Notes: generated from the sequence alone by a model not told the origin. A stretch of 64,000 nt of DNA from Chlamydia serpentis (GCF_900239945.1 NZ_LT993738.1:682001-746000), one strand, 5' to 3'. Numbered from the stretch's first letter, positions 49,376 to 58,250 are shown. Translations and numbers: made by a program.

Positions 49376-49585
49376 AGTAAGCATTTTGAAATTAAAAAGC
49401 TTGCTGTTCAATAAAAACAATTACTTATTTAATAAACAACAAAAGCCTTCTATTTTAAAAACTTCTAATAATCAAGAAGATAAATACAAAGACATAGAGC
49501 ATCAATACGAGTTACAGGGCTAAAAGCAAATGACACTCTCAACAGTTATTTTCTTTGGGGAAGCTTAAAAAGAGCTTAAAAATTA

Positions 49586-49634
49586 TGTGCACACCGGAAG
49601 GGACTCGAATTTGGAAGAGAGATTTCAAGATCTA
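49586..49634 (-). other. tRNA 3'-half-like fragment (possible serine tRNA relic)
   Basis: On the minus strand an anticodon-loop-like CTTGAAA (UGA) between AGAT and TCT is followed by a T-loop-like AAATTCGAGTCCC and a CCGGTGTGCA end. The stems pair poorly and no 5' half is present, so it is not a functional tRNA. It may be a relic of recombination; chance is possible. Confidence 0.25.
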
Positions 49635-49994
49635 TTGCTTTTATCTCAAGATTAATAAGACGGCGATCCTTTTTATTACTCCTAAATAAAGTCGTTCTTA
49701 AAATGAATCCACAGTGCCTAGCTTATAACAAATACATATCAATTAAAACAAAAGAAATTGTGAATTAAGGACTTAGAAAGATTCTTTAAATCTTGCTGAA
49801 CTAAAAAAGTGCGTAACTTTAAAATGTATAATAAAAGAAGCCAAGGCCCAAGATTAGCACAACTTTTAAAGCATAAAAATAGATTAAGTTTTGAAGTTTA
49901 TGTAGGCGCACCTTTCATCCTAGCCCCCTTACTAATCTCTGAAACTCAGTTGCCAATGCATGAAAAGATTCTATTTAGTAGGCTGTTCGAGCTT

Positions 49995-50120
49995 GGTATT
50001 GTAATCTATGCTATTTATACTCTCTGATGACATTGTTTCTATAACGGACCTATACTTTCTAATAAACCCCATTCTCTAAAGGATCTGATATCATACTGTA
50101 GCCATCGTCATGATACAAGT
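49995..50120 (-). pseudogene. Decayed copy of the 388-residue gene's N-terminal region
   Basis: Minus-strand frames give DDGYSMISDPLENGVY then a stop, matching DDGDRNTISDPLEEGVP of the intact gene at 45942-47108. Further on, GTTATAGAAACAAT is identical to the intact gene and CATCAGAG...AAATAGC follows in both, with about 30 bases deleted between. It starts right behind the 386-residue gene, in the same order as the intact pair. Confidence 0.75.
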
Positions 50121-50133
50121 ATCGCGATTTTAA

Positions 50134-51294
50134 TTAACTATCTCCATAGTTAAAAAGATCTGAAATTAAAATCGTCATTGTATTACACCATACTGATTCC
50201 GATAAATTTCTCATATCATTCAACTTTTGTTCAGAATATCTTGTCATACTGTCTACATTGTCCCTGTTAACTTTTCCTACGTTGTAGACTGCGGTTTTAG
50301 CCTTCATGTTGATTACAGCATCAAGAACGAGACTTGTTAGATACTCCCATACTATAGGCATCTGACCGGGATGATTGTTACGCACCGAATCTATAGACTG
50401 TCCCAAAAGACGGATTAGTTCTTCTATCTCAGAATTACTATTATCTATACCTAAATCTGATGCCCTACCTCGTAGAAAGCGTTCTATAGATTCTTGTGAG
50501 ACTAATAAAGGCCCTTCTAAAGCTAAGACACAAACTAACTGCAGCTCAGCACCATTTCGTACCTCACTTATTTTGAATGTTGTTGCATTATATAATGCTT
50601 GTTGAACTACATTGTTTATTGTTTCTAGACTTGCCTTCACTAATCTTGGGGAGCTTTTTGACTTCTTTTTTATGTTCCCCCGTTGTTGGTCACGGGCGAT
50701 CAATAGTGTCTGCCTTAAAACATTATAAGCGTGTTGTTGATAGTCTACTGGGAACGTCGTCTCCCAAGCTATCCACCGTGACTTGATTTTTTCAGATAGT
50801 TTACTGAGACGTTTCTCTTTTTTAGCCTGTTGTTGAGATACCTGTTTTACAGTCCCCACTAACTCTTGTAATTTAGGAGTTAATTGAGGTACGGGAGCAG
50901 CGTCACTTGGACGAGGTAGAGATATTGGACGCGGAGGTACTTTAGGTTTAGGACTAGCGCCAGAACGAACTTTAGGACGCGCTCCGCCTATTTCAGAAGA
51001 TTCAGGGATAGAAACATGGCCTCGTGCAGGAGACTGAGTTACTAAGGGTGTAGAATACTGGGCAGATCCTCGAGATCCCAGTAAACCTCCTGCTCCAAAG
51101 TGCCTAGCTAACTTCTTCCTCAACTCCGATACGCTACCCTGGGAATTTGTATCGGTAGATGATCTGGATACGTTGTGTCTACCTAAATTTGAATTAGAGT
51201 GCGAATTTATTTCAGATGATTGACTACCTTCTTGCTCTGATTTTCCAAGCCAAAAGTCATCATTAGACTTTCTTCCTGACGGATTGATTGCCAT
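50134..51294 (-). CDS. Effector-like paralogue, 386 residues, with SH3-type ligand
   Basis: It begins MAINPSGRKSNDDFW, has a serine/asparagine-rich N-terminal 60 residues with no signal peptide (type III-like), then a proline-rich stretch (113-137) whose PKVPPR at 117-122 fits the class II SH3 consensus PxxPxR. The C-terminal module (about 140-386) aligns with the 443-residue protein: SRWIAWE, HAYNVLRQ, VLALEGPLL, ESIERFLRGR and MTILISDLF. It lacks the tandem repeat and the PP1-type motifs. Its own downstream partner gene has decayed. No ribosome site is evident before the ATG. Likely a secreted effector; target unknown. Confidence 0.7.
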   Translation of the reverse strand: MAINPSGRKSNDDFWLGKSEQEGSQSSEINSHSNSNLGRHNVSRSSTDTNSQGSVSELRKKLARHFGAGGLLGSRGSAQYSTPLVTQSPARGHVSIPESSEIGGARPKVRSGASPKPKVPPRPISLPRPSDAAPVPQLTPKLQELVGTVKQVSQQQAKKEKRLSKLSEKIKSRWIAWETTFPVDYQQHAYNVLRQTLLIARDQQRGNIKKKSKSSPRLVKASLETINNVVQQALYNATTFKISEVRNGAELQLVCVLALEGPLLVSQESIERFLRGRASDLGIDNSNSEIEELIRLLGQSIDSVRNNHPGQMPIVWEYLTSLVLDAVINMKAKTAVYNVGKVNRDNVDSMTRYSEQKLNDMRNLSESVWCNTMTILISDLFNYGDS

Positions 51295-51323
51295 GTTAAT
51301 TTTCTTATTTGTTATTTTTAATA

Positions 51324-51357
51324 ATACATTAATTTTAAAAACAAATTAATAATGTAT
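51324..51357 (-). promoter_or_regulatory. AT leader inverted repeat before the 386-residue gene
   Basis: ATACATTAATTT pairs with AAATTAATAATGTAT with a three-base bulge, about 30 bases before the ATG, and holds the TTTTTAAAAT core shared with the other two paralogues. Confidence 0.5.
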
Positions 51358-51462
51358 AAACAAAATTCAAAACAAAAAATTATAGAATATAAAAAGCTTT
51401 CTGTTCTAAACAGCTTATAATAAACAAACAGATATCAGCATAGAAATGTAAATATAAATTAA

Positions 51463-51501
51463 AGTAATAAAAGAGAGTAACACTCTGTTAATACTCTCTT
51501 T
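51463..51501 (-). terminator. Probable terminator downstream of pgk
   Basis: A perfect ten-base stem AAAGAGAGTA/TACTCTCTTT with a 12-base loop is followed on the minus strand by the T-rich TTATTACTTTAATTT. It lies about 150 bases past the pgk stop. Confidence 0.55.
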
Positions 51502-51651
51502 GCAGTAAAAATCTGGGGAAATCGGGAATACAACGATAATAACAAGCCGGCTCTTAAAAACTATTAATTACAAGATCGGCTGCTTTTGTTTAACCAGCAA
51601 TCCAATAAAAACTATAACATACTCGTAATTATATATTGATGCAGTGGATGA

Positions 51652-52860
51652 CTAGCTTTTTCCTGGGGATAAAACTTCAGTACCAGGAAGTAAGCCTCGC
51701 TCTAAAAATTCTAAGGAAGCCCCTCCTCCAGTAGAAACATGTGACACTTTGGTAGAACAGCCCGCTAAAGCAACCACTGCTGCTGCATCTCCCCCACCTA
51801 CAACAGTAATAGCTGAAGGATGGTTGCCAAGACTATTTGCTATTGCGATAGATCCTTTATCAAAAGGAGGCACTTCATACACACCGACAGGACCATTCCA
51901 GAACACAGTAGCCGATTGATCTATAATACGATTAAATTCTTCGATCGTTCTCGGGCCGATATCAAGACCTTCAAGATGTACAGGTATACCTTGATCTATA
52001 GAAACAATTGTATATTCCTTAGACTCTAGACTCTCTGCTGCTTTTACATCACTAGGCAAAACTATAGTGACATTACGACTTTTAGCTATTTTCAATACCC
52101 TGCTAGCGAGATCTAAAGCTGTCTCCTCAACTAGAGAGTTTCCGAGAGACTTGCCTAAGGCTTTCAGAAATGTAAATCCCATACCTCCAGCTAATAAAAG
52201 GTAATCTACTTGATTTAGTAGAGCTTCTATAACTCCAATCTTAGAAGAAACTTTAGCTCCTCCAAGAATTGCTGTAAAAGGTCGTTTAGGAGAAGAAAGT
52301 AGGTGTTTCCCTAAAAATTCCAATTCCTTTTCCATCAATAAGCCCGCTGCTGCTCTTCCAGGGAACGCCTGTGGCACTACATATACTGAGGCATGTTTCC
52401 TATGTGAGGTACCAAAAGCATCGTTTACATAGAAATCCCCGTAGGAAGACAATTCAGCTGCAAAGGTAGGATCTTTTTCTGGATGTTCTTCTCCTAAATG
52501 AAAACGCAAGTTCTCAAGGAGCAGTACCCTACCAGAAGAAAGCTGTGCTACAGCTTGACGTGCCACCTCACCAACACAATCTGGAGCTAATGGAACATGA
52601 TGTCCTAAATACCCTTCAAGAACATTCACAACGGGCTGGAGAGAGTATTCCTCTTCGAACCCTAATCCTTTAGGACGTCCTAAATGGCTCATTAAAATAA
52701 CAGCAGCGTGCTTCTTGAGTAAGTAATTAATTGTAGGCATCGCACTGCGGATACGAATATCATCGAGTATCTTTCCATCTTTCATGGGAACATTGAAGTC
52801 TACACGTACGAGGACTTTTTTTTCTTCGGGAGAAAGATCTTGTACTGTCAGCTTATCCAT
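51652..52860 (-). CDS. pgk: Phosphoglycerate kinase
   Basis: Pgk makes ATP from 1,3-bisphosphoglycerate in glycolysis, using the product of GapA. The 402-residue protein has VLVRVDFNVPMKDGKI, MSHLGRPKG, FGTSHRKHASV-type substrate loop, LGGAKVSSKIGVI and the nucleotide loop STGGGASLEFLE. Length is normal. It follows the phosphate permease gene by 35 bases. Confidence 0.96.
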   Translation of the reverse strand: MDKLTVQDLSPEEKKVLVRVDFNVPMKDGKILDDIRIRSAMPTINYLLKKHAAVILMSHLGRPKGLGFEEEYSLQPVVNVLEGYLGHHVPLAPDCVGEVARQAVAQLSSGRVLLLENLRFHLGEEHPEKDPTFAAELSSYGDFYVNDAFGTSHRKHASVYVVPQAFPGRAAAGLLMEKELEFLGKHLLSSPKRPFTAILGGAKVSSKIGVIEALLNQVDYLLLAGGMGFTFLKALGKSLGNSLVEETALDLASRVLKIAKSRNVTIVLPSDVKAAESLESKEYTIVSIDQGIPVHLEGLDIGPRTIEEFNRIIDQSATVFWNGPVGVYEVPPFDKGSIAIANSLGNHPSAITVVGGGDAAAVVALAGCSTKVSHVSTGGGASLEFLERGLLPGTEVLSPGKS

Positions 52861-52895
52861 ATCCTCAAGAACCTATACTTTGATTTTTTTTATTT

Positions 52896-54176
52896 TTAAT
52901 GGAATAAAGCTCTTAAAGCAAAGAAAAAGAGTATGGAGAGTATAGCTCCTGCAGGGAGAGTGACAAACCAAGCCAGCACAATATCTTTGATAATGTTCAA
53001 GTTAATAGCACGAATTCCTCTTGCTAAACCTATCCCTAAAACAGCACCAACAACAACATGGGTTGTCGATATAGGAAGTCCTAAAATCGAGGCTAATGCA
53101 ATGGTTAGCGCAGAACCTAAGCCAACAGAAAATCCTCGAGAAGGAGTTAATTCTGTAATTTTACATCCTACGGTTTCTATAACACGCCATCCCCAAATCG
53201 CGAGACCTATAACCAAGCCAACCCCTCCAAAAGCCATGAGGAGAACTAATGTGTATGAAGTATAGGAGGCAGGATACGCTTGTCGCAAGACTCCAGCTAC
53301 TGGAGCTATAGCATTGGCAACATCGTTAGATCCATGAGCGAAGGCCATGAAACAAGCTACAATGATCTGCAGGTAAGCAAAGATTCTTTCTACAACAAGA
53401 TATTTTCTTCCATAATTGCCTCCTCGTTCTTTTAGACGATAAATCAGACTATTCTTTTTTGGAATATCTGGAATATAAGAGCAGTGTTTAGTGTGGACAT
53501 AGTAGAAAGTAACAACATAGCTTATAACACCGCACAAGAAAATTATACCAATAGCCCAAGGTATTGAAGAAACAGTAATAAACACGCCTCCAGAAATCAT
53601 CACAACCCCTAAGGTTATAATTACTAAGGCAGCTAGAAATGGCGCAACACGCGCCATAGCAAGAATAGGATCATTCTTATAGAAAATATGCCTCCGAATA
53701 AATGAAAAGATCAGGTAGGCAACACACCCTCCAATCAATGGAGAAAGCACCCAGCTAATTAAAATAATGCCTATCGAATTCCAGTAAACTATAGTACCTT
53801 TACCAAGAACCAAGCCAAAACCGATAACAGCACCAACTATAGAATGAGTTGTGGAGACTGGCCAACCAAAAAAGGAGGCAAGTTGAAGCCACACTCCTGT
53901 TGCCAGTAATGCTGCTGTCATACCATACATGTAATCACCAGAGGCAATTATAGGATTAGTCACAGAAACTATATTACTTTCTATAGTGCCAGCAACACGA
54001 TCCCCGAGCAATAAAGCACCTAAAAATTCAAAAATAGCAGCAATAATCACAGCTTGTCGCAAGGTGAGAACCCCAGATCCTACGCTAGGTCCCACAGCAT
54101 TGGCGACATCATTCGCTCCTATATTCCAAGAAGTATAAAAGCCACATATAAGGACAAAAATGATTAATGGGAGCAT
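52896..54176 (-). CDS. PiT-family inorganic phosphate transporter
   Basis: The 426-residue integral membrane protein has the duplicated PiT signature: NIGANDVANAVGPSVGSG near the N-terminus and HGSNDVANAIAPVAGV in the second half, plus SWVLSPLIGG and paired ISTTHxxVGAVxGxG motifs. About ten to twelve membrane segments are visible. It starts seven bases after a PhoU-like gene, the standard PiT partner. Confidence 0.92.
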   Translation of the reverse strand: MLPLIIFVLICGFYTSWNIGANDVANAVGPSVGSGVLTLRQAVIIAAIFEFLGALLLGDRVAGTIESNIVSVTNPIIASGDYMYGMTAALLATGVWLQLASFFGWPVSTTHSIVGAVIGFGLVLGKGTIVYWNSIGIILISWVLSPLIGGCVAYLIFSFIRRHIFYKNDPILAMARVAPFLAALVIITLGVVMISGGVFITVSSIPWAIGIIFLCGVISYVVTFYYVHTKHCSYIPDIPKKNSLIYRLKERGGNYGRKYLVVERIFAYLQIIVACFMAFAHGSNDVANAIAPVAGVLRQAYPASYTSYTLVLLMAFGGVGLVIGLAIWGWRVIETVGCKITELTPSRGFSVGLGSALTIALASILGLPISTTHVVVGAVLGIGLARGIRAINLNIIKDIVLAWFVTLPAGAILSILFFFALRALFH

Positions 54177-54183
54177 GCCAATA

Positions 54184-54858
54184 TTACTTTTCTTCTAAGG
54201 TCATGTTAATTCTATGTGCGAGCTTCTCAGAGCTATCTGAAATACCTGCAGTTCTTCGAATTACCTGTAACCAAAGATAAAATTCTTTTTCAGGAATTAC
54301 AAAATCATCAGAAAAAAAGACTTGCATAAGTTCCCGTTGTAAAACATCAGATTCGTGTTCAAATTTAGCGACATGTCCTACAAGCAAACGAGCTTTATCT
54401 GCCTTTCTTCCTCCAAATGAACTTTCAAGCAATTGGTTGAATTCATGTAGTAATGTCATTGTCAACTCAAAGGCTTCCAAATTCTTTTTTAAAAATTGAA
54501 AAAAAAGATTTTCCATAGAGGGATAAAAGTTTAACTGTCTTATAGTTAATAAGATAGCAACATCTTCAGCAGTATCTGCTATACTATCTTGTATAGAAAT
54601 AATTTCTAGAATTCCTGCTCTAGATATAGGCATGAATAATCCCGCAGGAAGATGATTACGCATATCATTTTTTATACAATCTGCTTGATATTCTTTATTA
54701 GAAACAATTTTTGCCATTTCTAATAATTCCTCGTATTTTCCATCTCGTAGGGCAGTGAATATAGGAAGCATATGTTCCACACAAGAAGCCACTACCTCCA
54801 AATGGGCCTGTAAAGGAGCAAATGGAGACTGGCCAAATAGACGAGCAAGGGTTTGCAT
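54184..54858 (-). CDS. PhoU-like phosphate transport regulator (DUF47 family)
   Basis: The 224-residue all-helical protein belongs to the DUF47/TIGR00153 group commonly paired with PiT transporters. Visible traits are FGQSPFAPLQAHLEVV, an acidic KEYQADCIKNDMRNHLP helix and a second ESDVLQRELMQVFF helix, the two metal-contacting ExxxD-type repeats of PhoU folds. It starts opposite dppD, with 54 bases between. Confidence 0.88.
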   Translation of the reverse strand: MQTLARLFGQSPFAPLQAHLEVVASCVEHMLPIFTALRDGKYEELLEMAKIVSNKEYQADCIKNDMRNHLPAGLFMPISRAGILEIISIQDSIADTAEDVAILLTIRQLNFYPSMENLFFQFLKKNLEAFELTMTLLHEFNQLLESSFGGRKADKARLLVGHVAKFEHESDVLQRELMQVFFSDDFVIPEKEFYLWLQVIRRTAGISDSSEKLAHRINMTLEEK

Positions 54859-54912
54859 AAGAATAGCCTTTTCCGCAATAATAACTTGCTTAAATGATCT
54901 TGTAAACGACTT

Positions 54913-55887
54913 ATGGTTGCTGCTCCCATTTTACAGATAGAGGATCTATCCATAGCATTGACAAAAAAACGCCAAGAATACCCTATTGTCAATTCTTTAT
55001 CGTTTACTATTGATGCAGGGCAAACCCTAGCAATTATTGGAGAATCAGGATCGGGGAAGTCCGTATCTGCACATGCAATACTTCGTTTGCTGCCTTCCCC
55101 ACCTTTTTCCATTTCGGGACAGATTAATTTTCAAAATCAGGATTTGCTTACAGCTTCACACTCGACACGTAAAAAAATTATAGGGACAGAAATCTCAATG
55201 ATTTTTCAAAACCCCCAAGCATCTCTAAATCCTGTGTTCACTATTGAGCAACAGTTTCGAGAAATTATCAATACTCACCTAAGCTTGTCTCCAGAACTTA
55301 GTCGAGAAAAAATGCTACACGCCCTTGAGGAAACTGGTTTCCATGATCCGAAGCTCTGCCTTAACCTATATCCTCACCAGCTTTCTGGAGGTATGCTCCA
55401 AAGAATTTGTATCGCTATGGCCTTAATCTGCTCTCCTAAACTTCTTATTGCTGACGAGCCAACAACAGCCTTGGACGTCTCTGTACAATATCAAATTTTA
55501 CAATTATTAAAAACACTACAACAAAAAACAGGAATGAGCCTTCTCATTATTACCCATAATATGGGAGTCGTAGCAGAGACCGCTGATGAAGTGCTAGTAC
55601 TGTATGCAGGACGTATGGTAGAGCGAGCTCCCGCAGTTCAATTATTTCATAATCCCTCTCATCCCTATACTCGAGATCTACTAGCATCTAGACCTTCTCT
55701 AACAACTACAAAGCTAGGTTCTTTTCATCCCATTCCAGGGCAGCCTCCACACTACACTGCGTTTCCCTCGGGATGCTGTTACCACCCCAGATGTTCAAAA
55801 ATCCTCAACCAATGTTCAGCTGATGCTCCAGAAATTTATTCTCTGCGTGAAGGTCACAAAGTGAGGTGTTGGCTTTATGACAACTAA
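54913..55887 (+). CDS. dppD: Oligo/dipeptide ABC transporter ATPase DppD-like
   Basis: One of the two ATPases that drive peptide import. The 324-residue protein has Walker A GESGSGKS, the NPQASLNPVFT Q-loop region, signature LSGGMLQR and Walker B LLIADEPTTALD, then the C-terminal peptide-importer domain with clustered cysteines (GCCYHPRCSKILNQC). It overlaps dppF by 11 bases. The membrane and binding components are not in this window. Confidence 0.92.
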   Translation: MVAAPILQIEDLSIALTKKRQEYPIVNSLSFTIDAGQTLAIIGESGSGKSVSAHAILRLLPSPPFSISGQINFQNQDLLTASHSTRKKIIGTEISMIFQNPQASLNPVFTIEQQFREIINTHLSLSPELSREKMLHALEETGFHDPKLCLNLYPHQLSGGMLQRICIAMALICSPKLLIADEPTTALDVSVQYQILQLLKTLQQKTGMSLLIITHNMGVVAETADEVLVLYAGRMVERAPAVQLFHNPSHPYTRDLLASRPSLTTTKLGSFHPIPGQPPHYTAFPSGCCYHPRCSKILNQCSADAPEIYSLREGHKVRCWLYDN

Positions 55888-56851
55888 TTTACCTGTCACT
55901 TTAGTGCAAGCTACCTCATTAACAAAGTACTATTACAAGCGTTCTTTTTGGTTCCAAGGGAAAGCTATTACTAACCGTGCTTTGGATGATGTTTCCTTTT
56001 CTTTACATTCCAAACATGCCATCGGACTGATTGGAGAATCGGGATCAGGGAAAAGTACTCTTGCTTTAAGCCTGGCGGGACTTCTCCCATTAACATCTGG
56101 TTTTTTAACTTTTAACGGTATTCCCATTAGGTTAAATTCTAGACATGGACGTCATCAACTACGATCGCAAGTAAGACTAGTCTTCCAAAATCCACAAGCT
56201 TCACTAAACCCGAGAAAGACTATCCTAGATAGTTTAGGCCATTCTCTACTCTATCATAAACTTATTCAGAAAGAAGACTTACTACCAACAGTAGCGGAAT
56301 ATTTAAATTTAGTAGGACTATCTGAGGATTATTTTTATCGTTATCCTCACCAACTCTCTGGAGGGCAACAACAACGAGTTTCTATAGCGAGGGCTTTATT
56401 AGGGGCTCCTCAGTTAATTATTTGTGACGAAATTGTGTCTGCCTTGGATTTATCAATCCAAGCACAGATTCTAAATATGTTGGTACAACTACAAAAAAAA
56501 CTTAGTCTTACCTATCTCTTTATCTCTCACGACCTTGCGGTAGTCCGTTCTTTCTGTTCAGAGGTATTAATTATGTATAAAGGACAAATCATAGAGAGGG
56601 GAAGTACGGAACGCATTTTCTCCAATCCACGACATCCCTATACACGTATGTTATTAAATTCTCAGCTTCCCGAAACCCCAGATCAAAGAAACGTTACACC
56701 CGCATTGCAAGAATATCTAAAGGATCGTTCCGAACCCTTGTCTGTAGGATGTTCTTTTTACAATCGCTGTCCACAAAGACAAGAATCTTGCAAGTCAATA
56801 CCTCTTCCAGAAAAGGGAGACCCTTATCACACATACCGCTGCATCCATTAA
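55877..56851 (+). CDS. dppF: Oligo/dipeptide ABC transporter ATPase DppF-like
   Basis: The partner ATPase of DppD. The 324-residue protein has Walker A GESGSGKS, FQNPQASLNPRKT, signature LSGGQQQR and Walker B LIICDEIVSALD (Ile in place of the usual Pro after DE). The C-terminal cysteines (GCSFYNRCPQRQESC) repeat the peptide-importer pattern. Confidence 0.92.
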   Translation: MTTNLPVTLVQATSLTKYYYKRSFWFQGKAITNRALDDVSFSLHSKHAIGLIGESGSGKSTLALSLAGLLPLTSGFLTFNGIPIRLNSRHGRHQLRSQVRLVFQNPQASLNPRKTILDSLGHSLLYHKLIQKEDLLPTVAEYLNLVGLSEDYFYRYPHQLSGGQQQRVSIARALLGAPQLIICDEIVSALDLSIQAQILNMLVQLQKKLSLTYLFISHDLAVVRSFCSEVLIMYKGQIIERGSTERIFSNPRHPYTRMLLNSQLPETPDQRNVTPALQEYLKDRSEPLSVGCSFYNRCPQRQESCKSIPLPEKGDPYHTYRCIH

Positions 56852-56976
56852 TGTCCGCTTTTCTCAACAGAGGTTTCAGGTTTCAACGAAGAAATTTTTC
56901 CTGCTCTAGATACAATAGCTAAATTTTAGTCTAAATCTAATGAGATCAAAATTAATATAGTATTATAAAAAATGCT

Positions 56977-57837
56977 TTAATTTAAATTATTGCCGATTGC
57001 CCCGTGACCTGATAACCAAGTTTCCAATTTTTCGAGATCATTACTATCTTCCAAATGAAAAGAAACTGTAGCCCCTGATCTTTGAATTTTAACCTGTACC
57101 TTATATCCAGACAAATCGCTTAAGCGTTGTTCCAGTTCTTCGCACTGGTTAGACGAAGTTTCCATTCTTGAAGAAGGATGTTTATTTTCTATAAAGACAC
57201 GTTCTTCATTGGTAAGTTGCCTTGCAACAATTTCGGCTTCACGTACTGCCAACTGCTTTTTTACTATGATCTCATTTAGCTTCTCCCTCAGAATAGGATC
57301 TTCAAGAGTGAGTATCACCTTAGCATGACCTAGAGTAATCTGTCCATGACACAGGCTTTCCTGTATTGTCTTAGATAAAGCAAGCAACCGCAAGTAATTC
57401 GCTACCGTCGAACGCTTTTTCCCGACTTTGTAAGCAACTTTATCCTGTGTCAACCCAAACACATGAATTAATCTTTTAAAAGCCTCAGCCATTTCTATAG
57501 GGTTTAAATTTACCCTTTGAATATTTTCTATCAATGTAGCCTCGGCAGCAACGCCATCAGTAATCACATGCTTGAGAATCACAGGTATCGTAGTATATCC
57601 TGCCAATTGCATTGCTCGCCAGCGGCGTTCCCCAGCAATAAGTTCATAGTATAGCACCTGACTGCCATTCCGAATTTCACGTACCACAGGCGGATGAATC
57701 AGACCTACGGACTTTAGTGATGTTACTAATTCTTGTAATTCTTCATTAGAAAACATTCGACGAGGCTGAAAAGGACTCACACGAATATCATCTATAGCTA
57801 CTTCTATAATCGTATCCTTATTACTTTCGTCTGTCAC
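56977..57837 (-). CDS. parB: ParB-family chromosome partition protein
   Basis: ParB binds parS sites near the origin and spreads to organise chromosome segregation with ParA. The 286-residue protein has the N-terminal CTPase domain with SPFQPRRMF and the GERRWRAMQLAG motif, ENIQRVNLNPIEMAEAF, and the helix-turn-helix TQDKVAYKVGKKRSTVANYLRLL. The start is GTG with a GGGAG site. parA is not adjacent. Two direct repeats lie just upstream. Confidence 0.94.
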   Translation of the reverse strand: MTDESNKDTIIEVAIDDIRVSPFQPRRMFSNEELQELVTSLKSVGLIHPPVVREIRNGSQVLYYELIAGERRWRAMQLAGYTTIPVILKHVITDGVAAEATLIENIQRVNLNPIEMAEAFKRLIHVFGLTQDKVAYKVGKKRSTVANYLRLLALSKTIQESLCHGQITLGHAKVILTLEDPILREKLNEIIVKKQLAVREAEIVARQLTNEERVFIENKHPSSRMETSSNQCEELEQRLSDLSGYKVQVKIQRSGATVSFHLEDSNDLEKLETWLSGHGAIGNNLN

Positions 57838-57862
57838 AATGTCTCCCGCTTTTTCATTACTC

Positions 57863-57898
57863 TACAATCTTTAACGTGGAAGCCTTACAATCTTTAAC
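57863..57898. repeat. 13-base direct repeat upstream of parB
   Basis: TACAATCTTTAAC occurs at 57863 and 57886, start to start 23 bases (about two helical turns), 26 bases upstream of the parB start. The spacing suits a protein bound on one DNA face, so it may be an operator. Confidence 0.6.
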
Positions 57899-58220
57899 TA
57901 AAAGACAACTGGCGTATGCATCCAGCAATTCAAACACTGCTTAAACATTACAGCACTGAAATTTTTCTATCAAACATGGTTGTAGAAGTGAGGCTACTTT
58001 TTGCAAATTATAAAATGGATTTTTGAAAGGATAGAGACTAGCCAGATTATAAAACCGACCACCGATAATGATTTTGCAAAACTATTCTTGGATAATCTTT
58101 TCTAAATAGAAACAAAACTTACAAACTTCTCCTAAATAAAAATAAACTTTTATAAGAGCCCACCAAATTCCACTCTCACCACTTTCTTATAACGAACATC
58201 TATTAGAAGAGAGAAAAAAA

Positions 58221-58250
58221 TTGAATGCGAATCCTAAATTACGATAATAT
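58221..58250 (+). promoter_or_regulatory. Candidate promoter for the 58368 gene set
   Basis: TTGAAT and TAATAT are 18 bases apart, giving a leader of about 110 bases. Confidence 0.45.

Larger units (their letters stand above)
49316..50133. other. 818-base non-coding stretch with relics
   Basis: It contains, from left to right: the perfect leader palindrome of the short paralogue, a conserved GAACAG-AAGCTTTTTA block (49392-49411, minus strand) also found before the 386-residue gene, a tRNA-3'-end-like fragment, and a decayed copy of the 388-residue gene at the right end. No intact gene is supported. Confidence 0.55.
51295..51651. other. Intergenic stretch between the effector cluster and pgk
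   Basis: It contains the leader hairpin and probable promoter of the 386-residue gene (TATAAT on the minus strand near 51380 with a weak -35, next to the GAACAGAAAGCTTTTTA block) and the probable pgk terminator. No gene is visible. Confidence 0.5.

Noticed and set aside
49809..50027. 72-codon plus-strand frame with a GTG start
   Set aside because: Its right part is antisense to the decayed copy of the 388-residue gene, and it has no ribosome site or recognisable product.
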